DNA of 50,095 nucleotides from Halobacteriales archaeon QS_5_70_15 (GTDB taxonomy: Archaea; Halobacteriota; Halobacteria; Halobacteriales; Haloarculaceae), in the NCBI GenBank assembly GCA_003022005.1, contig PXRQ01000068.1, forward strand, positions 1 to 50,095, in the 5' to 3' direction. Shown one piece after another: positions 29,844-38,349 of this stretch (its first letter is position 1; every line of letters starts with the position of its first letter). The notes below the pieces were generated by a model. That model was not told the DNA's origin, did not search any database, and saw only the letters and a list, made by a program, of their open reading frames with translations. Position numbers and translations under genes: made by a program.

Positions 29844-30139
29844 GCGAGAGACCGGAGGCCGGCGTCGAGGAGATGAGCCTCGACGAACTCCGCGACGAGA
29901 TACGGACGATCGACCGCGAGATCGTCGAGCTCATCGCCCAGCGGACCTACGTGGCCGAAACCATCGCCGCGGTCAAGCGCGAACAGGGCCTCCCGACGAC
30001 CGACGAACAGCAGGAGCAGGCGGTCATGGACCGGGCGGGCGAGAACGCTCGCCAGTTCGACGTCGACGACAACCTCGTGAAGGCCATCTTCCGGCTGCTC
30101 ATCGAGCTGAACAAAGTGGAGCAGCGGGAGAACCGGTAG
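29840..30139 (+). CDS. aroQ: Chorismate mutase, AroQ class
   Basis: 99 aa from ATG 29840, which overlaps the shikimate kinase stop; an earlier in-frame ATG at 29804 exists. The all-helical AroQ pattern is clear: LDELRDEIRTIDREIVELIA (active-site Arg in the first helix), QRTYVAETIAAVKREQGLPT and a C-terminal helix ending FRLLIELNKVEQRENR. It converts chorismate to prephenate. Its last codons (30107-30130) are duplicated at 33716-33739, where they read LNKVEQRERR-stop, so the present C-terminus appears to have been supplied by an inserted element. Confidence 0.93.
   Translation: MSERPEAGVEEMSLDELRDEIRTIDREIVELIAQRTYVAETIAAVKREQGLPTTDEQQEQAVMDRAGENARQFDVDDNLVKAIFRLLIELNKVEQRENR
30107..30130 (+). 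repeat. Left attachment-like direct repeat (attL) in aroQ
   Basis: A 24-nt segment beginning CTGAACAAAGTGGAG is repeated with a single mismatch at 33716-33739 (A versus G in CTGAACAARGTGGAG). Both copies encode LNKVEQRE. The distance between copies is 3609 nt and encloses lower-G+C DNA. Confidence 0.85.
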
Positions 30140-30281
30140 CCGAAAATAAAGCACACAGTGCCTGCCTCGCAGGTTTAGCTTGCAGATTCCCTTTCGATTG
30201 TTGCTCAATTAGTCGCGGGTGGGAGCAAAACAGACTCCCAAAGCCACAGGTGTCTTGGTACCTGATCACAAATAACGTAAT

Positions 30282-31912
30282 ATGATAGACGAGTCTTACA
30301 TGAGTGACTGGCGACGGCTCGACGGTTGCTCGGCCCCCGACGGACAGGCGGATTTGACGCTTGCGCATCTCACGGACCTGCATGGACAACTCGGGTCTTC
30401 CAATCAGGTGTACTACAACAATCCTCATTCTCGACCTGATATCGAATTTGACGGCGACCATTCGGTTCGCCCAGTCGGTGGACTGGGGACCCACGTCGCG
30501 AAGCTATCAGAACTTCAGTCGGGCGGCGACGGCGACCTCCTGACAGTCGTGAGTGGTGATACGTTCCACGGTACTGCCGAGACGACGTACACGAACGGTG
30601 AGGTGATGCTTGGTCCGCTCAACGAACACGTCGAGCCGGATGTATACGTCCCCGGAAACTGGGATTTCGGTCACGAGGGGGCTGCTGACGGAAGTGCCCG
30701 CGAACTGTTCGATGCGATCGATGCGCCGGTTCTTGCGTGTAACCTCCGCAACGACGACGGGGAACTCCTCTACGATCGGACTTCGTCGTCGCAGTGACCG
30801 AAATCGGTCTGCCGTGGATGGTACAAGCCGCCAAAGACTTCGAGAGCATCGACCTGATGCTCAGTGCCCATACCCACGAGTACACCCACGATCCCATTGT
30901 CGTCGAGCAGACCGGTACCGTCGTCGTCGAATCAGGCATGGGAGAGGCTCTGGGTCGAATCGACGTTCGGTTCGACCCGGAGGGCGCGGCGTTCCGGCAC
31001 GTTCTCTACTGTTTCGTCGAGAACCACGAGTACACGCCCGATCCCGACCCGGAAACCCGCGAGACGATCGAACGGGTTCGTGCTCCCTTTTTTGATGATA
31101 ATACCGAACACGAACGCGGCGATGTCTCGCTCGACCGACCACTCGATACGGTCGTCGGCGAGACTAATCGCCCGCTTTTCCGGCAATCGTTCCTCGAGAG
31201 TGCGTGGAACACGCTGTTCAACGACGCGCTCCGAGAGTATTTCGAGGCTGATCTCGCAGTGGCGCACGGGTTCAGATACGGACAGGCGATTCCCGCTGGC
31301 GAGATCACACTCGGAGATCTCTACACCTTCTTTCCGATGACGGCACCAGTCGCTGTCGGCGACGCGTGGGGGCAACAGCTCCGGTCACACATGGAGGGAT
31401 ACCTCGTCAACAACTTCACACCCCACGTCTATGGCCAAGAGGATGGCCGCGTCCGCAGCTATTCTTCGAACGTCGAGTGCGTCCTCGACCCGACTGCCAA
31501 GCGCGGGCGACGACTAGTCGAGATGCGTGTGGATGGCGATTCGATCGATCCCGGCGAGACGTATCGTGTAGCGACGTTCCGGCGACCCGGAGATCCCGAT
31601 CGGGATCTCGGTGGCTGTGGATTTCCGTTCCGTAACGTTCGGGTCGAGCATGGAACAGTCCCCGTAGATGTCATCGAGGAATACCTTGACGCCCATTCAC
31701 CAGTCGAGTACGACGTAATGGGCCTCGTGGAAACGGTCAATGATCGCGACCAGAACACCCCTGCTGATGGGCCGTATCCGTATATCCAACCCGGCGTTGA
31801 TTACGCAGATGGGACGGAGTATATCCAGACCAGTATGGTACCACGACGATTCGACCACCCGGTAACCCATCGAGCCGAGGAGTACCGGCCCGGTACGGAA
31901 ACACGCGAATAG
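30282..31912 (+). pseudogene. 5'-nucleotidase/metallophosphatase (SoxB-like), internal deletion and frameshift
   Basis: The N-terminal frame (from ATG 30282) carries metallophosphatase motifs LAHLTDLHGQLG, VVSGDTFHGTA and VYVPGNWDFGHEG. It breaks near 30776-30780 and resumes in another frame with DFVVAVTEIGLPWMVQAAKD, LSAHTHEYTHDPIVV, then the C-terminal nucleotidase domain (YGQAIPAGEITLGDLYTFFP). Between YDR and DFVVAVTE the family usually has roughly 55 more residues, so I infer a deletion of about 170 nt (1 mod 3). It is cytoplasmic by appearance (no signal peptide), and would act on nucleotides or related phosphoesters. Confidence 0.82.
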
Positions 31913-32250
31913 TGCCCGTTGATTGTCCATTCTATCACAGTGGTCGCGGTCTGGCCTCTGTGATGCAACCAGAACGAGCAGATGTCGATGCTGTTTCCCC
32001 GAGACAGGTTTTTTCCGTGGTCTGGCAGTATAATTAGTGTGATCGAGGCGAGAAAGAGTTCTCAACAGTTGGAGCGCCATCGATCTGACGTCGAGGGAGT
32101 CACACTCTCGATCGTCCCCGACCCCGTTTTGCTGTACATCTGTCTCTTCCATCGAGCACGCACTCGGTACATCCGCCTAGCGAATCGGGGGAGAACTTAC
32201 TCGTGCCCAAACGACCACCAGAAACGCCACCTCGCTATCACCGTCTTCCA
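31913..32250. other. Intergenic stretch inside the island
   Basis: No convincing gene. An A/T-rich CAGTATAATTAG (about 32025-32036) could be a promoter remnant for the antiporter 215 nt downstream. The short frames here have composition unlike haloarchaeal proteins. Confidence 0.4.
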
Positions 32251-33492
32251 ATGATTCCAGTGCCCGACGTCGCTGCGCTGGTCATCCGCGTGTTAGCGGT
32301 CATCTGCCTCGGGTTGGCCGTCCGGATCTTCGCAGTGCGGAGCAAGCAGGTCGTCTATCCCGTCGCGCTCGTTCTCGTCTGTCTTCTCGTTGCCATCACG
32401 CCGTACGAACTCGGCATCCGGCTCTCCCGAGACATCATCATGATCGGGCTGTTGCCGATCATCCTGTTTCAGGGCGCCGCCGAACTCGACATCGATCAGC
32501 TCCGCGAGAACGCGTTTCCGCCGCTCCTTCTGGTGATTCCGGGATTACCCTTGACCGCCGCAATCCTCGGCGGCTCGGTCGCGTATCTGCTCGGATTGCC
32601 GCTGCTCGTCGGCCTCCTCTTTGGGGCGATCATCGTCCCGACCGATCCGGCCGCTGTCCTAGCTATCTTCCAGCAACTCGACGCGCCGGAAGACCTCGAA
32701 TCGATCATCAAAAGCGAGAGCGTCTTCAACGACTTCGTCGCCATCGTCCTCTTCGCCGTCCTGTTGGATCTCGTGGAATCGCAGGAAGGGACGGGTTAGA
32801 CGTTCGCAGAGCTGACGGGGCTGGCGACGATCCAACGACTTCTCGTCGAGATGATCGTCGTCGGTGGCGGTGGTTTGCTTGTCGGTGTCCTCGTCGGATT
32901 TGCTGGGAACGCCGCGATCCGATGGGTGCGTGACCGACAAGCGACGCTGTTGATCACGGTCATCGCCGCATACGGCAGCTACCTCGTCGCCTCGCAGGTG
33001 ATCGGAATCAGTGGTGTCCTTGCAGCGGTGACGGCGGGCCTGGTCATCGGGCATACGGGCGGCTGGGACGAGGAGCCGACGCGGACGGTCGAGTTCATGA
33101 AGGAGGTCTGGCAGACCGCGGTCTTCCTGGTCAACACCCTTCTGTACATCTTGATCGGTGAACTCGTCGCGCCTGGTCTCCTGCTGGATAACGCTGTACT
33201 CGTGGGCGGTGCAGTCGTACTCGTTCTCGTAGCGCGAGGGGTCGTGGTGTATCCCCTGATGAGCGCTGCGAACCGAGTGCTCACGAGGCCGGTACCGAGG
33301 AGGTATCAGCACGTCATCGTCTGGGGGAGTCTCCATACGGTCATCCCTGTTGCGCTCGCGTTGAGCCTCTCCGACGCCATGCAGTTCAGCGAGGAGATTC
33401 GAGCGATGGTGTTCGGTGTCGCCGTCCTGAGCGTCGGGATTCAGGGATTACTGATGCCAACGGTTCTGAGATACACTGGAACAGCGTCGTAG
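32251..33492 (+). pseudogene. CPA1 Na+/H+ antiporter with in-frame stop
   Basis: From ATG 32251 (MIPVPDVAALVIRVLAVICL) the frame encodes a multi-span antiporter: IILFQGAAELDID, LLFGAIIVPTDPAAVLAIFQ (core TDP motif near residue 130), KSESVFNDFVAIVLFAVLLD. A TAG at 32797-32799 interrupts it; the same frame then continues TFAELTGLATIQRLLVEMIV, ISGVLAAVTAGLVIGHTGGW, VFLVNTLLYILIGELVAPGL, WGSLHTVIPVALALSL to TAG 33492. A single base change would restore a normal protein of about 413 aa. It would exchange Na+ for protons; the frame is otherwise clean, so the nonsense mutation looks recent or erroneous. Confidence 0.85.
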
Positions 33493-33888
33493 CCACCGAG
33501 AGAATCGTTCTATCGATTCCTGTATTTAGCAAATCGAAGGAGCAAAGCACTGATATGAAACTCATTGAATTCCCCCCTCAAAGAACTCCTCAATATCCAC
33601 CGTCGTCCCGCCTTTACATGTGGCTGTGTTTTGGGGACTATATCGGCTGATATCGACACCCATGAACCCGAAACACCTCTTGTTTTCAAGATATTCCAAC
33701 ACGGATTTCAGCCACCTGAACAAGGTGGAGCAGCGGGAGCGAAGGTAGGAGAATTCAGGCATCTCGAGCGTCTATACCGGCTGGTCGTGCGGATATTCCC
33801 CCGAGATGGTTCATTCCTCTACCGAAAGACGAATCGGGCGGCAGTATAGGGGGATTTTGACGCCGACTCCCGTGGAGTGAGAATAGGT
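33493..33888. other. Right edge of the island and flank, no confident gene
   Basis: A/T-rich DNA precedes the right repeat. A minus-strand frame of 66 codons (33762-33562) reads out of the repeat into the island and includes VLEYLENKRCFGFMGVDISR and ends EEFFEGGIQ; I do not recognise it. Its position, crossing the att-like repeat, would suit a fragment of a recombinase, but nothing in the residues proves this. Confidence 0.3.
33716..33739 (+). repeat. Right attachment-like direct repeat (attR), relic of the aroQ 3' end
   Basis: The second copy of the 24-nt aroQ segment, CTGAACAAGGTGGAG and onward, reads LNKVEQRERR and then TAG when translated, which looks like the native C-terminus of a haloarchaeal chorismate mutase. 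The sequence upstream of it (GATTTCAGCCAC) is not aroQ-like, as expected at an integration junction. Confidence 0.85.
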
Positions 33889-34500
33889 TCAGTCGGACGC
33901 AGTCCGCCATCGTTCGGGCATCCACCGGCGTCGGAGGAGATACACGGCCACGAGGAGGACGGCGACGACGCCCAGGACCGCGTAGAGTTCGACCTCGGTC
34001 AGCGAGCGGGCCGCATCGCCGAGAACCAGTACCAGGACGGCCTCGAGGAAGTACCTCCCCCCTCGACCGAGTACCGAGGCCACCAGGTACGTACGGAGGT
34101 CGAGTCCGAGAACGCCCGACACGACGGAAAGCAGTTCGTATCCCTCGGGGATGGGCGCGAACGCACCGACGGTGACCGTGGCGAGCCCCGAGCGCTCGAA
34201 GTAGGCCTCCGCGCGCTCGACTCGCTCGTCCGAGAACTGCGAGTCCAGGACGGGCCTGCCACCTTTCCGTCCGACGAAGTACCCCACGAGGCCGGCGAGC
34301 ACCGATCCGGCAGTGGCGGTGGCGGCGTACACCGGCGCTAGTACCGGGTGGCTCAGCACGAGCGGTATCAACACCAGGTCGGGCGGGATCGGCAGGAGGA
34401 AGAACTCGAGGAACGCCACCGCGAACAGCCCGGGGATGCCGAACGAGACGAACAGCTCCCGCGAGAGTTCGACCGACTCCAGGAATCCCCCTACGGGCAT
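33889..34500 (-). CDS. DedA/VTT-domain membrane protein
   Basis: 203 aa from ATG 34500 (longer start at 34527 possible). The DedA pattern is clear: FGIPGLFAVAFLEFFLLPIP with PPDLVLIPLVL, AGSVLAGLVGYFVGRKGGRP, ERAEAYFERSGLATVTVGAF, APIPEGYELLSVVSGVLGLD and a C-terminal span VVAVLLVAVYLLRRRW. These proteins are thought to be proton-coupled lipid scramblases or flippases. It is the first gene after the island, in the opposite orientation. Confidence 0.88.
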   Translation of the reverse strand: MPVGGFLESVELSRELFVSFGIPGLFAVAFLEFFLLPIPPDLVLIPLVLSHPVLAPVYAATATAGSVLAGLVGYFVGRKGGRPVLDSQFSDERVERAEAYFERSGLATVTVGAFAPIPEGYELLSVVSGVLGLDLRTYLVASVLGRGGRYFLEAVLVLVLGDAARSLTEVELYAVLGVVAVLLVAVYLLRRRWMPERWRTASD

Positions 34501-34542
34501 ATACGGCGACAACGATAGCGGGTACAATAGTTCCTGAGGGGG

Positions 34543-34803
34543 TCACCAGCGCGATACGGCGCGGATACTGAACCGTGCGACCGTGAGCCCGTCACCGATA
34601 GAAACAGCAGAGCCCGCCCGGTAACGATTCGAGGTGAGGAAGCGAGCAGTGAGTATCGATGACGCTCCCGGGGGACTGCACGGAAGTCGGTTTACGAGCC
34701 GATCCGTGGCCCGTTTCGCGCGGGCATCGTATTCGAGCAACCGTACCGCCTCCGAGGTCGTTCCGTATCCCGTGCGGAGCAAACGACGGAAGACCCCGAT
34801 CAT
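34543..34803 (-). CDS. Uncertain 86-codon frame downstream of DUF7475-like gene
   Basis: The ATG at 34803 overlaps the TGA of the upstream membrane gene (ATGA), suggesting translational coupling, and the product begins MIGVFRRLLRTGYGTTSEAV. Against it, the second half is basic and serine-rich (NRLPCSPPGASSILTARFLT), unlike haloarchaeal proteins, and I recognise no family. It could be a truncated gene or a chance frame. Confidence 0.25.
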   Translation of the reverse strand: MIGVFRRLLRTGYGTTSEAVRLLEYDARAKRATDRLVNRLPCSPPGASSILTARFLTSNRYRAGSAVSIGDGLTVARFSIRAVSRW

Positions 34804-35168
34804 GTCTCCGGACCGCTTCGGTCGTTCGTGACGGAGAGGTACGCGAGTAGTCCGACGAGCATGAGTTGAACACCCTTGTCGACGATCCCGATCGTCGTGT
34901 ATTCGCCGGCGTTAACGATCGTCCAGATAACGATCCGGATGAGAACGTAGACGATACCCACGACGTAGAGCGGGCGACGACGGTATCCGTTGAGAAAGAG
35001 GCCGATACCGCCGAAGAACCCCAGTCCCGCGAGGAGTAGAGAGGGACGGCCACGGACCGCACCGACGTAGACGTGGATGACTCCCGCGAGTACCGCCAGT
35101 GCGACCGCGACCCAGTGGACCGACGTGACCGATTCCGTGCTGAGATGCGGATGCCCGCCCCCGACCAT
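34800..35168 (-). CDS. Four-span membrane protein (DUF7475-like)
   Basis: 122 aa. Hydrophobic segments are WVAVALAVLAGVIHVYVGAV, PSLLLAGLGFFGGIGLFLNG, RPLYVVGIVYVLIRIVIWTI and GVQLMLVGLLAYLSV. The N-terminus has no signal peptide and the C-terminus is polar. A minus-strand A/T-rich CATTAAAACC (35190-35199, reverse GGTTTTAATG) sits at promoter distance. Haloarchaea-specific and of unknown role. Confidence 0.75.
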   Translation of the reverse strand: MVGGGHPHLSTESVTSVHWVAVALAVLAGVIHVYVGAVRGRPSLLLAGLGFFGGIGLFLNGYRRRPLYVVGIVYVLIRIVIWTIVNAGEYTTIGIVDKGVQLMLVGLLAYLSVTNDRSGPET

Positions 35169-35626
35169 ACCTCCGGGTCACTGCCCGATTCATTAAAACC
35201 CGCCGTCCGTTTCTCCCCGGAACCGCTCCCGGATCCCGAAGACGAGGGTCTCCGCGAGGAATAATAGAGGAGCGGAGATACGCGATCCACCACCGGTTTT
35301 CCGTCCTCCTGGAGCGGTTCCGGCGGGCCCGAGTACCTGTCCTGTGAGAGGATAACTATTCACCTGACGAACAGTACCCGCGTCGAGACGGGGTCTTCTC
35401 CATAGTAGTGTTTGGAACCGATGACACGCTCCGGAGGGGGACCTGTCCACCGTCTTTAGGTAAAACTTCCGGGCGCCACTACAGCCGTGGCCGTATTGCG
35501 CAAGCTATTTGCCGATCAAGTATAATATGATGACTGGCATGATCCGGAGAGTCAGCCCGCCCGCCAGTGAACGTGAGAGAGATCCGTGCACGACCGATCG
35601 TTCGTAGAACCGAGGAACCACTCGCC
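35169..35626. other. Long intergenic region upstream of the GAF gene
   Basis: About 450 bp without a convincing gene. A/T-rich AAGTATAATATGATG (35518-35532) is the best promoter candidate for the GAF gene and would favour the earlier GTG at 35567 or a short leader. AGGATAACTATTCACC near 35348 may belong to another control site. Confidence 0.4.
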
Positions 35627-36055
35627 ATGACATCGGAGAACCGAGAGGATCTGGTGGTGCTCCTGCGCGACGTCGTCGAGGAGTTCGACTGTACCTCGGG
35701 TACCCTCCATCGGGCGGAGGGGGACGAGCTTCACCTCGTTGCGCACGAAGGCATCCCCGACCCCGTCCTCGCCAGGATCGAGACGGTCCCGGTCGGAAAG
35801 GGCATGGCGGGTATTGCGGCGGACCGCCGGGAACCGGTACAGGTATGCAACCTGCAGATCGACGACTCCGGCGTCGTCGAGTCAGGTGCGCGCGAGACGA
35901 TGATGGAGGGGGCGATCGCCGCCCCGATCATCGGACCGGACGGCGCTTTCGAAGGGGTGATCGGGGTTGCCAAACCCGAGTCGTATGAATTCACGACCGC
36001 GGAACGCGAACAACTACTGCGTGCTGGCACCCGGATCGCACGGCGGCTTCGATGA
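35627..36055 (+). CDS. GAF-domain protein
   Basis: 142 aa from ATG 35627; a GTG at 35567 would add 20 basic residues unlike the rest. Single GAF domain: VVEEFDCTSGTLHRAEGDEL, LVAHEGIPDPVLARIETVPV, GKGMAGIAADRREPVQVCNL, AIAAPIIGPDGAFEGVIGVA, YEFTTAEREQLLRAGTRIAR. Such stand-alone GAF proteins bind small ligands or redox cofactors (C103-type residues may matter: VQVCNL). No output domain is attached, so signalling partners are unknown. Confidence 0.87.
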   Translation: MTSENREDLVVLLRDVVEEFDCTSGTLHRAEGDELHLVAHEGIPDPVLARIETVPVGKGMAGIAADRREPVQVCNLQIDDSGVVESGARETMMEGAIAAPIIGPDGAFEGVIGVAKPESYEFTTAEREQLLRAGTRIARRLR

Positions 36056-36426
36056 CGAAACGCGCCGATTTCGCCTCGAACGCCCCGCCCCCTTCGGTTG
36101 ACCGGCGGGCTGTATCCGTCAGAGCGGCCGGAGGTAACCACGTTTCCACGCTTTGACACCACTCTTCACCGCGAGTTCACGGAACTAACCCGCCGACATC
36201 CGTATATGGTATCGAACGAACGCCTGCATCGAACGTTTCCGGGGATCCGGGTTTGTCCGAACGAGTCGGGTTCGTAGGATCAGTGCCGGATTTCAGCTAC
36301 CCGAACGGGGTCGAACGGCGAAACGAACGGTAGCCCGACCTGCGGCGACCCGTCGGATCCGGAGCAGGACGCGCATCCGGGACGGGACCCGAACGGTGAT
36401 CGCGGCCGCGCGCCCCGCCGTACGAC
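36056..36426. other. Intergenic region, nothing identified
   Basis: About 370 bp between the GAF and SMR genes. Open frames here lack haloarchaeal composition. CGTATATGGTATCG (36200-36213) is A/T-rich but too far upstream to assign to the SMR gene. Confidence 0.4.
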
Positions 36427-36759
36427 ATGCGCCCGTACCTGCTCCTGGCAGGCGCGATGGCCGCCGAAGTGTTCGGGACGTCGGCCCTGAACGTCTCGCA
36501 GGGGTTCACGAGACCGCTCCCGACCGTCGGGGTGTTCGTCGGGTACGCGCTCTCGTTCTACCTCCTGAGCCTCGTGCTGGAGGAGTTCCCGGTCGGGCTC
36601 GTCTACGCGACGTGGTCCGCGGTCGGTATCGTCGGCATCACGCTCGTCGGGGTCGTCGCCTTCGACGAGGGAGTGGACGTCGCGGGCGTGCTCGGGATAG
36701 GGCCCGTGGTGGCCGGCGTCTACGTGCTGAACGTCGTCTCCGGCATGTCCCCCCAGTAG
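36427..36759 (+). CDS. Small multidrug resistance (SMR/EmrE-family) transporter
   Basis: 110 aa with four hydrophobic helices: YLLLAGAMAAEVFGTSALNV, VGVFVGYALSFYLLSLVLEE, VGLVYATWSAVGIVGITLVG, AGVLGIGPVVAGVYVLNVVS. The essential membrane glutamate is E14 in AMAAEVFGTSAL and the conserved YATWSAVG is present. It works as a proton-coupled dimer exporting cationic compounds or guanidinium. Length is exactly typical. Confidence 0.93.
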   Translation: MRPYLLLAGAMAAEVFGTSALNVSQGFTRPLPTVGVFVGYALSFYLLSLVLEEFPVGLVYATWSAVGIVGITLVGVVAFDEGVDVAGVLGIGPVVAGVYVLNVVSGMSPQ

Positions 36760-36905
36760 TACGTCGAGCACGTGGCTTCTGATACACGTGGCGGCGGGAT
36801 CGGTCCGACCGGTCACCGAACCGGACCGGACGGGAGGCCGGCGGGGACCGAGGCGTCGCGCCCGGCCGGCACCGAGGACCCGGGGTCGTCGGGCCGTCAG
36901 TATGC

Positions 36906-37577
36906 CTACAGGCGGTCGATCCGGGACCCGACCTCGGGGTGTCCCTCGCGCAACGTTTCGACGTCGGTTTCGCCGTCGACGTTGATCACGTGGATCTCCC
37001 CTCGCCGTCCGCCGTAGACGTCCTGGAAGTCGTAGACGGCCCCGGCGACGGTGACCCGGTCGGGGACGTCCTCGCTGTCGAGGAGGAACTCGACCTGCCG
37101 ATCGACGTTGTACTCGACGAGCCGGTTCACCGCCCCCGCCCGGTCGACGTCGTCGGGGATCGCCTCGACCCCCGGCTCGAGGCGGGGCTTCAGCAGGCCG
37201 ATGCAGTGCTCGATCCCCGGGGGTTCGGAGCTCCCGTCCGTGAGGTGGTCGTACGTGGTGGTGACCGCGCCACAGCCCGTGTGCCCCACGACGACGACGA
37301 GTTCGGTCCCCGTGTGCTCGACCGGATAGAGGACGTCGCCCGAGACGGCCTCGCCGGCGGCCGTCCGCTGGACGACGCGGTTGCCGATGTTCGAACAGGT
37401 GAACACCCGGCCCGGGTCGTCGTTCCCCCACATGTGGTCCTGGAGGACCCGCGAGTCCGAGCAGGAGACGGTGACGGCATCCGGGTGCTGCGAGGTCTGG
37501 AGGCCGTCGAACCGGGCCTGGAACCCGGTCGCGTGCTCGGCGTTGCCCCGAAGCAGTTCGACGAGAGTCGGGTTCAT
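36906..37577 (-). CDS. Beta-class carbonic anhydrase
   Basis: 223 aa from ATG 37577. Zinc ligands are C39 (SCSDSRV with the D41-R43 dyad), H99 and C102 (VVVVGHTGCGAV). Helical start ELLRGNAEHATGF and the core NIGNRV are typical. It hydrates CO2 to bicarbonate, which could feed carboxylases and carbamoyl phosphate synthesis. It is followed divergently by a GNAT gene. Confidence 0.93.
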   Translation of the reverse strand: MNPTLVELLRGNAEHATGFQARFDGLQTSQHPDAVTVSCSDSRVLQDHMWGNDDPGRVFTCSNIGNRVVQRTAAGEAVSGDVLYPVEHTGTELVVVVGHTGCGAVTTTYDHLTDGSSEPPGIEHCIGLLKPRLEPGVEAIPDDVDRAGAVNRLVEYNVDRQVEFLLDSEDVPDRVTVAGAVYDFQDVYGGRRGEIHVINVDGETDVETLREGHPEVGSRIDRL

Positions 37578-37708
37578 CTCCGTCCGACCCGAGCAGTCGA
37601 GGGGTGTTCGGTCTTTCCACTGGGATCGAGGGCCAACGGCCGGCCCGGCTCTCGGTCGAACGCCGCCGGGGCGAGTAGACATATACCCGCGCCGCGCGTA
37701 CGGGAGGT

Positions 37709-38230
37709 ATGCGCGTCCGGACCGCCACTCCCGCCGACGCGGATCGGATCGCGACCGTCGCCCGCGACGCCTGCGAGGCTGCCTACGAGGGGATCGTGGA
37801 CGACCCGGCACTCCTGGAGACGGTTCGGGCGGACGGTTACGCCGACGGGATACGAACGTTCCTCCGGTCGGTCCCCGGGACCGACGGCCTTCGGTACGAC
37901 GTGGCGGAGGCCGACGGCCGCGTCGAGGGGTTCGCGTACTACCGGCTCCCGCCCGCGGAGACCGAGTCGTTCGTCGGCCCGGAGGAGTGTCTGCTCCACT
38001 CGCTGTACGTCGCTCCCGACCGTTGGGGGGAGGGGCTCGGCTCGGTGCTGGTCGATACGGGGGACGAGGGACTCCCCGACCGCCTCCCGGCGATCGTGCT
38101 CGGCGTGCTCCGGGGCAACGACGTCGGGATCTCCTTCTACGAATCGGCCGGTTTCGAGCGACGCGGGGCGGCCGTCCTCGAGACGGGCGGGGCCGAGTAC
38201 GACTGCTGGGTGTACGCCCGGCCCCGGTAG
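37709..38230 (+). CDS. GNAT-family N-acetyltransferase
   Basis: 173 aa. MRVRTATPADADRIATVARD opens the fold; motif A is LHSLYVAPDRWGEGLGSVLV (acetyl-CoA pyrophosphate loop, slightly degenerate as RWGEGLG) and motif B LRGNDVGISFYESAGFERRG. The substrate is unknown. It is convergent with surE across palindromic element copy D, which starts 39 nt after this stop. Confidence 0.88.
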   Translation: MRVRTATPADADRIATVARDACEAAYEGIVDDPALLETVRADGYADGIRTFLRSVPGTDGLRYDVAEADGRVEGFAYYRLPPAETESFVGPEECLLHSLYVAPDRWGEGLGSVLVDTGDEGLPDRLPAIVLGVLRGNDVGISFYESAGFERRGAAVLETGGAEYDCWVYARPR

Positions 38231-38269
38231 CCGGCAGGAGGGTCCGGGCCTCTCGTCCGCGGCCCGTCA

Positions 38270-38349
38270 TTCGGTCGTGCGTGACGAGTTACCGCCGATC
38301 CAGCCGGACGGGGTCGGTCATCTTCGGCAAGAGACCACGCAAGACCACA
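38270..38349. repeat. Dispersed palindromic element, copy D
   Basis: 80 bp: left arm TTCGGTCGTGCGTGA and right arm CCACGCAAGACCACA, a decayed match to the family ends, with inner GTTACCGCCGATC and the shared centre CCGGACGGGGTCGG also seen in copy B. Flanked on both sides by TCA (38267-38269; 38350-38352), the right one being the surE stop codon on the minus strand. Confidence 0.8.

Larger units (their letters stand above)
30131..33715. mobile_element. Integrated island at the 3' end of aroQ (about 3.6 kb)
   Basis: DNA between the two aroQ 3'-end copies has visibly lower G+C and different codon choice (many A/T third positions) from the surrounding core. It holds a 5'-nucleotidase-like gene and a CPA1 antiporter, both disrupted, and no intact integrase. 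The direct repeat restores the reading frame of aroQ at the left boundary, the standard outcome of site-specific integration at a gene 3' end. I infer a decayed integrative element or a trapped fragment of one. Confidence 0.7.

Noticed and set aside
30099..30494. Minus-strand frame across the left island boundary
   Set aside because: It is antisense to aroQ and the nucleotidase start, has no recognisable motif and does not resemble a recombinase.
31140..31160. CGATACGGTCGTCGGCG, similar to the element arm
   Set aside because: It lies in the nucleotidase coding frame and has no inverted partner.
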